NCBI GenBank assembly: GCA_002493305.1
Contig: DKYJ01000025.1
Location: forward strand, 7,318-23,482
DNA length: 16,165 nucleotides
Source of the DNA: Clostridiales bacterium UBA7103
GTDB taxonomy: Bacteria > Bacillota > Clostridia > Oscillospirales > Oscillospiraceae
Direction: 5' to 3'
Shown here: one piece after another, positions 1 to 5,666 of the stretch
Numbering within the stretch: position 1 is the stretch's first letter
Layout of the letters: every line of letters starts with the position of its first letter
Made by a program: the position numbers and the translations under genes
Notes under the pieces: model-generated
Seen by the model: the letters and a program-made list of their open reading frames with translations, nothing else
The model's database searches: none
What the model was told of the DNA's origin: nothing

Positions 1-670
1 CCGCTACGGCTTCCACGGCACCTCTCACCGCTATGTCTCCTCCCGCTGCGCCGAGCTTATGGGAAAGCCCATTGAGGAGTTGAAGATCATCTCCTGCCAT
101 ATGGGCAACGGCTCTTCCATCTGCGCCATTGACGGCGGCAAGTGCCTTGACACCTCCATGGGCTTTACGCCGCTGGTAGGTCTGCCCATGGGCACCCGCT
201 GCGGCGATTTGGACGCGGGCGTTATCCAGTTCATCATGAACAAGTACAGCATCGGCATTGACGAGATGCTCAATATCCTCAACAAGAAGTCCGGTGTGCT
301 GGGCGTGTCCGGTGTGTCCTCCGATTTCCGCGATCTTGACAATGCCGCCGCTGAGGGCAATGAGCGCGCCGCTCTCGCTCTGGACATGTTCCATTACTGG
401 GTCGCCAAGGTCGCCGGCTCCTACGCCGCCGCCATGAACGGTGTAGACGCCATCGTCTTCACCGCCGGCATCGGTGAGAACAGCAAGGACACCCGCGCCG
501 AAATCGTCAAGTACTTTGGCTATCTGGGCGTCAAGCTCGATGAGGAAGCCAACAAGAAGCGCGGCGAGGATGTCATGATCTCCACCGCCGACTCCAAAGT
601 AAAGGTCTTTGTCATCCCCACCAATGAGGAGCTTGTCATCGCCAGAGACACCCGCGACATCGTCGGCTGA
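1..670 (+). CDS. ackA: Acetate kinase, C-terminal part (5' end outside window)
   Basis: Acetate kinase interconverts acetyl phosphate plus ADP and acetate plus ATP, the ATP-yielding last step of acetate fermentation in the cytosol. The reading frame is open from base 2 to the TGA at 668-670, giving 222 residues of a family usually near 400, so the N-terminal half lies outside the window. Visible family signatures are RYGFHGTSH at the very start (substrate-site histidine), GLPMGTRCGD (the arginine of the active site), FTAGIGENS (nucleotide-binding region) and TNEELVIARDT near the C-terminus (the conserved metal/catalytic glutamate). An internal ATG at 59 is not the start because conserved sequence continues upstream of it. 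It is followed directly by a terminator hairpin, so it ends its transcription unit. The partner pta, if present, would be upstream and is not visible. Confidence 0.97.
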   Translation, partial: RYGFHGTSHRYVSSRCAELMGKPIEELKIISCHMGNGSSICAIDGGKCLDTSMGFTPLVGLPMGTRCGDLDAGVIQFIMNKYSIGIDEMLNILNKKSGVLGVSGVSSDFRDLDNAAAEGNERAALALDMFHYWVAKVAGSYAAAMNGVDAIVFTAGIGENSKDTRAEIVKYFGYLGVKLDEEANKKRGEDVMISTADSKVKVFVIPTNEELVIARDTRDIVG

Positions 671-690
671 TAAAGCCAGATACTATAATC

Positions 691-723
691 ACAGCCCGGT
701 TCATTTTGAACCGGGCTGTTTTA
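691..723 (+). terminator. Rho-independent terminator of ackA
   Basis: A perfect 12-bp stem (691-702 pairs with 708-719) with a 5-base loop is followed by a T-rich run (TTTTAT). It starts 20 bases after the ackA stop. On the minus strand the stem is not followed by a clean T-run, so it mainly serves ackA, although it lies just past the end of the convergent lipoprotein gene (stop at 724-726) and could help both. Confidence 0.9.
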
Positions 724-2898
724 TCATGCAAATTGTTCCGCCAGATATATGCTCGCCTTGGATTGGATGAGCTTTGCGACATCGGCGGCGGACTTGTCAC
801 CGTTAAAGAGCGAGGCCGCCTCGCCCATTATGATGTCAAGTATCGCGCTGTCGTACTCATATATTCCGTCTGTGCCGCGCAAAAGCGCCCAAGCGTCGGC
901 CTTGGTGTTCTCGTCCGTGTGGCCTACCGGGATCTCCACAAATCCCTCGCCGTCATACTCGATCATGACATCGCCCGAGTGGCGCTGCATCACATTCATA
1001 CGTCTATCGAGCCGCAGGTCAATATACTCCTCCACGGCAGGGATACCGTCAACCACAAAAGAGTTTTCGCTCACCTTTCCGTTGAAGACATTGTTCTCGT
1101 TGAGAAGCTCATAACCTAACAGATACTCAAAAAACGCCCAGACTTCCTCCTTATGCTCCGAGGCGGAGGACATGGCGAACCGCGCCTCCGGGAGCATTTT
1201 GGCGGCGCTGCCGCTCTCCGGAAAGCCGGAGTTTATGAAATTGCCGTGAAACACGCCGAACATCTCACTTAAAACCTGAACAGGCTCACCCTCCGAGGAG
1301 CAGAAAACCTGATTACCCATGTACGCGCGGCCCCAGTAAGCGGTCTCCTCCGCGTCCTGCGGGAGCTGCGCCGCGTACTCCAGCAGGCTGATAAACTCCG
1401 CGCTGTCAAAATTACAGCCCGCGCTGTCATAGTCGATGAATTTATCGCCGTTGTAGGCAAGGACGTCCCGCATAAACTGCTCCGGTAAGCCGCCGGTGGT
1501 GTTATATGCGCCCCTCTCCCCGGCCAGGGAAAACATATCCTCCCAGCTTGCAGCGCCCTGTATATTTTCTCCATTTGCGTAGTAGGTCTTTATTTTAAAG
1601 GCGGGGATAATGTAACACAGCTCTCCCCTGTCATACATACACTGCGCCGCGCTGGACAGAAGGGCGTCATAGGATATATTCTCCGACTCATCGAAATACG
1701 GGCGCAGATCCTCGAACATTCCCTTGTAGGCGTAGAGCTTTGCAGGTAAGCCGGTCAGCTCGAAAATATCCGGGCAGCTGCCTGAGAGGATATCCGCCAA
1801 CAGATGCGTCATGCCCAGCGCCTCAGTGTCCGTGTCATAGTCGGCGTAATCGATATAGACGATTTTCACATCCGCACTGCGTTCGTTGAATTTCTTCACC
1901 ACGTCCGCGATGTCAAAGCGCAGTATCCCGTTAGGTCCGCTGTACGCCGCAAGGGTGATGACCGTCACACCTTCGAGGTCTGAGGCTTTCCACAGCGTGG
2001 GCTGGCCATTCTGTATATTGAAAAAGCTCTCATCATCAAGATAAATAAAGGCGTTTGGCAAACAGCCGCTAAGCTTATAGTTGCAGTATGGTACTTTCTC
2101 CCCGGTCTTGTAGTTTATCTCGAAAATCGTGCTGCCATCACTGCAAAGCAGCGCTCCGTTTCTGCCGCCCGCGAAGATTCCCGGCGCTTCATACTCGTAC
2201 TTTGCCGCGACTGCGTTTGAGCTGTCAAGCTCATAAACCGTTTTCTTATTATTGATGCCCGACTGGTTGATGATAAGTGTGTTTTCCCCCGCCTTTATTA
2301 TCTGCCCGGCGAGAAAATCGGAGACAATCGCCTCTCCCAGACTCCCCTCATCGCTAATAGCGCAGGCATAGCGTTCCGTATCCTCCACGAGTACCAAAAG
2401 CTGCCCGTTTGCGTAGGCAAGCTCTCCCCCGCTGCTGCTCTCCGGCATACCGCTGAGGGCAAATTTTTCCTTAAACGCAAGCTCATTGTCCGTCACACTC
2501 ACAGTGTAGCTCCCGTCCTGCTCGCAGCAGAGGATATACAACTCCCCACTGTCAGACGCGCACATGGAGCAAAACCTACCGCTCAACTCCAATTCAAGCG
2601 GTGTAAATTCAAGGCTGTCAAGCGAGAGGACAAAAAATTTGTTTTCCTCCCCTTTTTCAGCACGCAGGATGAGCCGCCCGTCCGCAAGTTCGACGGCGTT
2701 GGTGAAATAGCAGCCAAGCTCCGGCGCTTTGAGCGCGCTGCGCTCAAAATATCTGCCGCCGTCCATCTCTCCGCTGAGGCTGCCGCCGTAGGCCACATCG
2801 TCCGAATTGTCGCGCAGGGGTTCTTCCTCCTTCTTCCCGCAGGCACAGCAGGAGAGCAAAAGAGACAGGCACAACAGGAGCAAGACCGCTTTTTTCAT
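724..2898 (-). CDS. Lipoprotein with extracellular solute-binding-protein-like C-terminal domain
   Basis: Predicted membrane-anchored extracellular lipoprotein of 724 residues. The N-terminus has two lysines, a leucine-rich hydrophobic stretch and a cysteine cluster LLSCCACGKK. Cys17 (after LLS) and Cys20 (before GKK) are both possible lipidation sites. Residues about 45-305 are rich in short beta-strand-like repeats with D-G turns, suggesting a propeller-like region. From about residue 310 the sequence resembles family 1 extracellular solute-binding proteins (DVVKKFNERSADVKIVYIDY, then ADILSGSCPDIFEL and later AFFEYLLGYE). A sugar or oligosaccharide ligand is only an inference from that family. 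The ATG at 2898 has a GGTGG ribosome binding site about 8 bases upstream and a good promoter. No permease or ATPase gene lies beside it, so it may act as an orphan receptor or sensor. The ligand cannot be read from sequence. Confidence 0.8.
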   Translation of the reverse strand: MKKAVLLLLCLSLLLSCCACGKKEEEPLRDNSDDVAYGGSLSGEMDGGRYFERSALKAPELGCYFTNAVELADGRLILRAEKGEENKFFVLSLDSLEFTPLELELSGRFCSMCASDSGELYILCCEQDGSYTVSVTDNELAFKEKFALSGMPESSSGGELAYANGQLLVLVEDTERYACAISDEGSLGEAIVSDFLAGQIIKAGENTLIINQSGINNKKTVYELDSSNAVAAKYEYEAPGIFAGGRNGALLCSDGSTIFEINYKTGEKVPYCNYKLSGCLPNAFIYLDDESFFNIQNGQPTLWKASDLEGVTVITLAAYSGPNGILRFDIADVVKKFNERSADVKIVYIDYADYDTDTEALGMTHLLADILSGSCPDIFELTGLPAKLYAYKGMFEDLRPYFDESENISYDALLSSAAQCMYDRGELCYIIPAFKIKTYYANGENIQGAASWEDMFSLAGERGAYNTTGGLPEQFMRDVLAYNGDKFIDYDSAGCNFDSAEFISLLEYAAQLPQDAEETAYWGRAYMGNQVFCSSEGEPVQVLSEMFGVFHGNFINSGFPESGSAAKMLPEARFAMSSASEHKEEVWAFFEYLLGYELLNENNVFNGKVSENSFVVDGIPAVEEYIDLRLDRRMNVMQRHSGDVMIEYDGEGFVEIPVGHTDENTKADAWALLRGTDGIYEYDSAILDIIMGEAASLFNGDKSAADVAKLIQSKASIYLAEQFA

Positions 2899-2934
2899 GG
2901 CACGCCCACCTTTTCATGACATAATATGTATTTA

Positions 2935-2963
2935 ATTATAACATTATTGTGTGGGATTTACAA
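2935..2963 (-). promoter_or_regulatory. Sigma-A-like promoter of the lipoprotein gene
   Basis: Read on the minus strand, TTGTAA (2963-2958) is followed by a 17-base spacer and a perfect TATAAT (2940-2935). The start codon lies 37 bases downstream of the -10 box. The remainder of the 2899-3028 gap is AT-rich. I see no clear terminator for the upstream marR-flavodoxin operon in it. Confidence 0.75.
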
Positions 2964-3028
2964 TCATCATATGGGAATTTAAGGAAAATTAAGTAATATG
3001 CTTCACATTTATACCATATCTTTGCCTG

Positions 3029-3550
3029 TTATTTCGCCAGATATTGCAAAATCGGTTCAATATATTTTCTATTCGAAATGTCATAAGAGGAAGAGATCAT
3101 TTCAGCCATCACCTGCTCCGCTTCGGTCTTGTCCTTCTTCGCTTTAAGCGTTTTGACAAATACCTTCATCGTAAGTTTAGACATAGCAGACATTTTCTCA
3201 TAGTTAAAGCCGCCCGGGCAGTAGAAAACCTTCACCTTTTCCCTCTCCGCCTCGGTAAAATTTTGTTTAAGCGCCGTGTCTATATCCGGGCTGTCCGCAG
3301 GGCTGCCTCCCACGCAAAAAACAACTAATTTTTTTCCTTTCCATTTGTCCATATTGCCTTTGAACCAACCAATTTTGCTGATGCCACCCGCGCAAGCCCA
3401 GCCGCCGTAAACTATCGCCTCATATGAGCTCAAGTCCGTCTTTTTCGCGGCTGAAAGTTCAAGACAGTCCGCTCCGGAAGCCTCCGCTATCCACTGGGCA
3501 TAGCGCTTTGTAAAGCCAGTTTGCGAGGTGTATATCACTATTGTTTTCAT
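3029..3550 (-). CDS. Flavodoxin-domain protein
   Basis: Probable FMN-binding flavodoxin-like protein of 173 residues in the cytosol. Residues 1-14 (MKTIVIYTSQTGFT) form the first beta strand and the FMN phosphate loop T-S-Q-T-G-F-T. Further landmarks are IVYGGWACAGG (about 47-56) and KKLVVFCVGGSP (about 73-84), which match the flavin-contacting loops of the flavodoxin-domain family that includes the HemG-like protoporphyrinogen oxidases. Length is close to HemG, but the partner or substrate cannot be fixed from sequence, so electron transfer or quinone reduction is only a guess. The start ATG overlaps the TGA of the MarR gene (ATGA), so translation is likely coupled. The operon suggests it is the target of that regulator, perhaps in redox or toxic-compound stress. 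No clear terminator follows it. Confidence 0.85.
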   Translation of the reverse strand: MKTIVIYTSQTGFTKRYAQWIAEASGADCLELSAAKKTDLSSYEAIVYGGWACAGGISKIGWFKGNMDKWKGKKLVVFCVGGSPADSPDIDTALKQNFTEAEREKVKVFYCPGGFNYEKMSAMSKLTMKVFVKTLKAKKDKTEAEQVMAEMISSSYDISNRKYIEPILQYLAK

Positions 3551-4041
3551 ATCCGTGCCCCCTCAGTCACCTTATTTTCAAGATTCTCAATTCCGGCGTA
3601 TAGCTTAGACAAAAGCCGGAAAAGCGTTTCCGTCTCATCCTCCGTATAGACCTCAAACAGAAATTTCAGTTCTTCCTGATAACTAAAAAACTCGTTTTTG
3701 AAAAAGAACTCAACCTTCTCCGTCGGGCAAATGCACATTGCCCTCGTGTCCTGCGGGCTTTGCTCTATCGTCACAAAGCCCTTTTTCATCAACGCCTCCG
3801 CCAGCTTCTTGATATTCTGCCTTGAGCAGCCCAGCAGCTCGCCAAGCTGCGTGAATGTCATCTGCTCCTTTGACTGCCGCACAATCGACAGCAGCATAAA
3901 CTGTTTGAGCGACAGCAGCGGAATATGTTTATCAAAAATCGTTTGCAGCTTGTTGCCCGCAATAAACAATGTGCTGAAAATTGCCTTTTGTTGTTTCTCC
4001 GTTGAACCCGAAAAGCGAATTATCAGGTCGTCAATATTCAT
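3547..4041 (-). CDS. MarR-family transcriptional regulator
   Basis: Predicted DNA-binding repressor of 164 residues. Residues about 60-112 form the winged helix-turn-helix: MTFTQLGELLGCSRQNIKKL (helices and recognition helix), then MKKGFVTIEQSPQDTRAMCI, whose D-T-R is the typical wing turn of the family. The flanking helices would dimerise. I take the ATG at 4041 as start because a GAGGTGG ribosome binding site lies 5 bases upstream; a GTG at 4050 would place that site inside the gene. The gene overlaps the flavodoxin gene by 4 bases. Its promoter contains a perfect inverted repeat around the -10 box, so autorepression is the simplest model. MarR proteins are commonly released by phenolic or oxidising compounds; which signal applies here is not visible. 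Cys72, just before the recognition helix, and Cys104, in the wing, are possible redox sensors, which is speculation. Confidence 0.9.
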   Translation of the reverse strand: MNIDDLIIRFSGSTEKQQKAIFSTLFIAGNKLQTIFDKHIPLLSLKQFMLLSIVRQSKEQMTFTQLGELLGCSRQNIKKLAEALMKKGFVTIEQSPQDTRAMCICPTEKVEFFFKNEFFSYQEELKFLFEVYTEDETETLFRLLSKLYAGIENLENKVTEGARI

Positions 4042-4053
4042 AAAGCCCACCTC

Positions 4054-4095
4054 ATTAGTAACTTGTTGCTCTTATTATAGTAATAAGTTACTAAT
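4054..4095 (-). promoter_or_regulatory. Probable MarR operator (inverted repeat around the -10 box)
   Basis: An exact 11-base inverted repeat, ATTAGTAACTT at 4054-4064 and AAGTTACTAAT at 4085-4095, is separated by 20 bases. One arm lies inside the -35/-10 spacer and the other lies just downstream of the expected transcription start. A bound regulator would cover the -10 box. The arms are AT-rich and of the type MarR dimers often bind, but the assignment to this regulator is inferred from position. Two dimers, one per arm, are possible because each arm contains a short GTAAC/GTTAC core. Confidence 0.7.
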
Positions 4096-4102
4096 ATGTC
4101 AA
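4074..4102 (-). promoter_or_regulatory. Consensus sigma-A promoter of the marR-flavodoxin operon
   Basis: On the minus strand a perfect TTGACA (4102-4097), a 17-base spacer and a perfect TATAAT (4079-4074) precede the marR start by 32 bases. Both hexamers match consensus exactly, so without a repressor this should be a very strong promoter. The expected transcription start is near 4067. Confidence 0.9.
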
Positions 4103-4103
4103 G

Positions 4104-4133
4104 AAAAACCCGCGCCGAAATTACGACGCGGGC
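4104..4133 (-). terminator. Rho-independent terminator of dut
   Basis: Read on the minus strand, CCCGCGTCG (4132-4124) pairs with CGGCGCGGG (4117-4109) as a 9-bp stem with one G-U pair and a 6-base loop, followed directly by five Ts. It starts 8 bases after the dut stop codon. The T-run ends 1 base before the -35 box of the marR promoter, so the two signals are packed back to back. Confidence 0.85.
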
Positions 4134-4140
4134 TGCTGTC

Positions 4141-4563
4141 TTATTTTCCGGTCGAGCCGAAGCCGCCGCGGCTTTTCTCGCTCAGATGCTCCACCTGCTC
4201 AAACTCAAGCTCCGGCTGCTTTTGCATCACGCGAAACTGGCAAATGCGGTCGTTCTTTTTAATGTGCGCCGGGCGCACAGCGTAGGCCGGCAGCTTCCAC
4301 TCGTCCTGCTCGCCGCAGTAGGAATTGTCGATAACTCCCACGCTGTTGACCTGAATAATGCCGAAATTCTTAAATGTGCTGCTGCGGGGGGCGACATGGG
4401 CCTCGTATCCCTCCGGCAGTTTCATACCCACGCCGAGCGGAATGAGCCTGAACTCCCCCGCCGCCATGTCCACATCCTCAGCCGCGCGCAGGTCTATCCA
4501 GTCCCCAACGCTGAGCTTGTTTATTTTCTCAATATCGGCAAAATACTTGATATAAATTTTCAT
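4141..4563 (-). CDS. dut: dUTP diphosphatase (dUTPase)
   Basis: Hydrolyses dUTP to dUMP and pyrophosphate, keeping uracil out of DNA and supplying the thymidylate precursor. The 140-residue length matches the homotrimeric dUTPase family. The five family motifs are recognisable: motif 1 is a variant, GDWIDLRA (about 20-27); motif 2 is PRSS (59-62); motif 3 is GVIDNSYCGEQDEW (76-89) with the catalytic Asp79 and the uracil-stacking Tyr82; motif 4 is RICQF (106-110); motif 5 is RGGFGSTGK (132-140), the flexible C-terminal lid. The start at 4563 is chosen because AGGGGG lies 7 bases upstream and the protein begins with the family-like MKIYIKYF; a longer frame upstream has no support. It is a single-gene unit ending in its own terminator. 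I could not identify a convincing promoter in the shared gap with the divergent hydrolase. Confidence 0.92.
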   Translation of the reverse strand: MKIYIKYFADIEKINKLSVGDWIDLRAAEDVDMAAGEFRLIPLGVGMKLPEGYEAHVAPRSSTFKNFGIIQVNSVGVIDNSYCGEQDEWKLPAYAVRPAHIKKNDRICQFRVMQKQPELEFEQVEHLSEKSRGGFGSTGK

Positions 4564-4629
4564 ACATTTCCCCCTATATGAATATTGACTATCGGTTACA
4601 AAATATGTAGAATTATTTAAAACAAAGTA

Positions 4630-4650
4630 TATAATAGCATACGAAGGAGG
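4630..4650 (+). promoter_or_regulatory. Putative -10 box and strong RBS of the hydrolase gene
   Basis: TATAAT at 4630-4635 is a perfect -10 hexamer, but the -35 region 17-18 bases upstream is poor (TGTAGA). AGGAGG at 4645-4650 sits 8 bases before the ATG at 4659. The 95-base gap 4564-4658 separates the divergent dut and hydrolase genes and is otherwise AT-rich with no clear operator. Confidence 0.5.
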
Positions 4651-4658
4651 ATTTTTCC

Positions 4659-5600
4659 ATGCCAAGTTTTCAGGATATTTTTTTCCCCTCCAGTACCGGG
4701 AAAAACACCATTCACGCGCGCAAGTGCCTGCCTGACGGCAAGCCCCGCGCCGTTATCCAGATAGTCCACGGCATTGCCGAGCATATAAACCGCTATGACG
4801 ATTTCATGCTTTTCCTCGCAAATAACGGCTTTGCCGTCGCTGGCGACGACCATCTGGGGCACGGGCAGTCCGTCACGAGGCCGGAGGAGCTGGGCTTTTT
4901 TGACGATGAAAACGGCTGGGACAGGGTCGTGGCCGATGTCGGCACGCTGCGTGAGATGATGCACAGGGAGTTTCCCGATGTGCCTTATATCTTCTTCGGG
5001 CACAGCATGGGCAGCTTTTTGACCCGCACCTTTATCATCCAGAACCCTGACAAATATGACGCCGCCATCATCAGCGGCACGGGGCATCAGTCAAAGGCGT
5101 TGGTCTTCGCGGGGCTTGCCATGGGCAACGCCGTTGTGAAGCTCCACGGCCCCCGGGCTGACGGGAAGATGCTAAACGACATTGCCTTTGGCACTTATAA
5201 CAGAAAGGTCGACTTCCCGATGACGGATTTTGACTGGCTCAGCCGGGACTATGATAACGTGAAAAAATATATCGCCGATCCCATGTGCGGCTTTGTCTGC
5301 AAAGCAAGTCTCTACCGCGATATGCTCAGCGGCGTGAAATTCGTCACCGACCAGAGCAATATTGACAAGATGAGCAAGGAGCAGCCGATTTACTTCATGT
5401 CCGGCGACAGCGACCCCGTGGGCGATTATGGCAAAGGCGTTGACCGGGCTTACAAGGCCTTCTGCAAGGCCGGGCTTCACGATGTGATGATCAGGCTCTA
5501 CCCCGGCGGACGCCATGAAATGCTCAATGAGACAAATAAGGATCAGGTCTATCAGGACATTCTCAACTGGCTCAACGAAAAACTTGAAAAAATAAGCTGA
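4659..5600 (+). CDS. Alpha/beta hydrolase, monoacylglycerol-lipase/S33-like
   Basis: Predicted cytosolic serine hydrolase of 313 residues, probably acting on lipid esters such as monoacylglycerols or lysophospholipids (substrate inferred from family). The alpha/beta-hydrolase plan is clear: oxyanion-hole strand QIVHGIAEH (34-42), DDHLGHGQS (63-71) typical of the Hydrolase_4/S33 group, nucleophile elbow GHSMG (114-118, Ser116), acid SGDSDPVG (249-256, probably Asp252) and GGRHEM (283-288, His286). There is no signal peptide. The start is fixed by AGGAGG 8 bases upstream. It stands alone, divergent from dut, and ends at a strong bidirectional hairpin. No neighbour clarifies the substrate. Confidence 0.9.
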   Translation: MPSFQDIFFPSSTGKNTIHARKCLPDGKPRAVIQIVHGIAEHINRYDDFMLFLANNGFAVAGDDHLGHGQSVTRPEELGFFDDENGWDRVVADVGTLREMMHREFPDVPYIFFGHSMGSFLTRTFIIQNPDKYDAAIISGTGHQSKALVFAGLAMGNAVVKLHGPRADGKMLNDIAFGTYNRKVDFPMTDFDWLSRDYDNVKKYIADPMCGFVCKASLYRDMLSGVKFVTDQSNIDKMSKEQPIYFMSGDSDPVGDYGKGVDRAYKAFCKAGLHDVMIRLYPGGRHEMLNETNKDQVYQDILNWLNEKLEKIS

Positions 5601-5623
5601 TTAACTCCGTTTATAGTTAAAAA

Positions 5624-5663
5624 TTCTCCCCGAAAGCTGAGCTTTCGGGGAGAACATTTTTTT
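5624..5663. terminator. Bidirectional terminator between hydrolase and ispH-S1
   Basis: A perfect 14-bp stem (5624-5637 with 5641-5654) has a 3-base loop. On the plus strand it is followed after two bases by seven Ts. On the minus strand it runs straight into TTTTT. It therefore can stop both the hydrolase transcript and the long leftward operon ending with ispH-S1 (stop at 5667-5669). Confidence 0.95.
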
Positions 5664-5666
5664 GAA

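Noticed and set aside
706..1119. Plus-strand open frame at the 3' end of the lipoprotein gene
   Set aside because: It begins inside the ackA terminator hairpin and is antisense to the lipoprotein, with no ribosome binding site.
4141..4665. Longer dUTPase start 34 residues upstream
   Set aside because: The extension has no family similarity, and the ATG at 4563 has a good AGGGGG ribosome binding site. The extension also overlaps the divergent hydrolase start.
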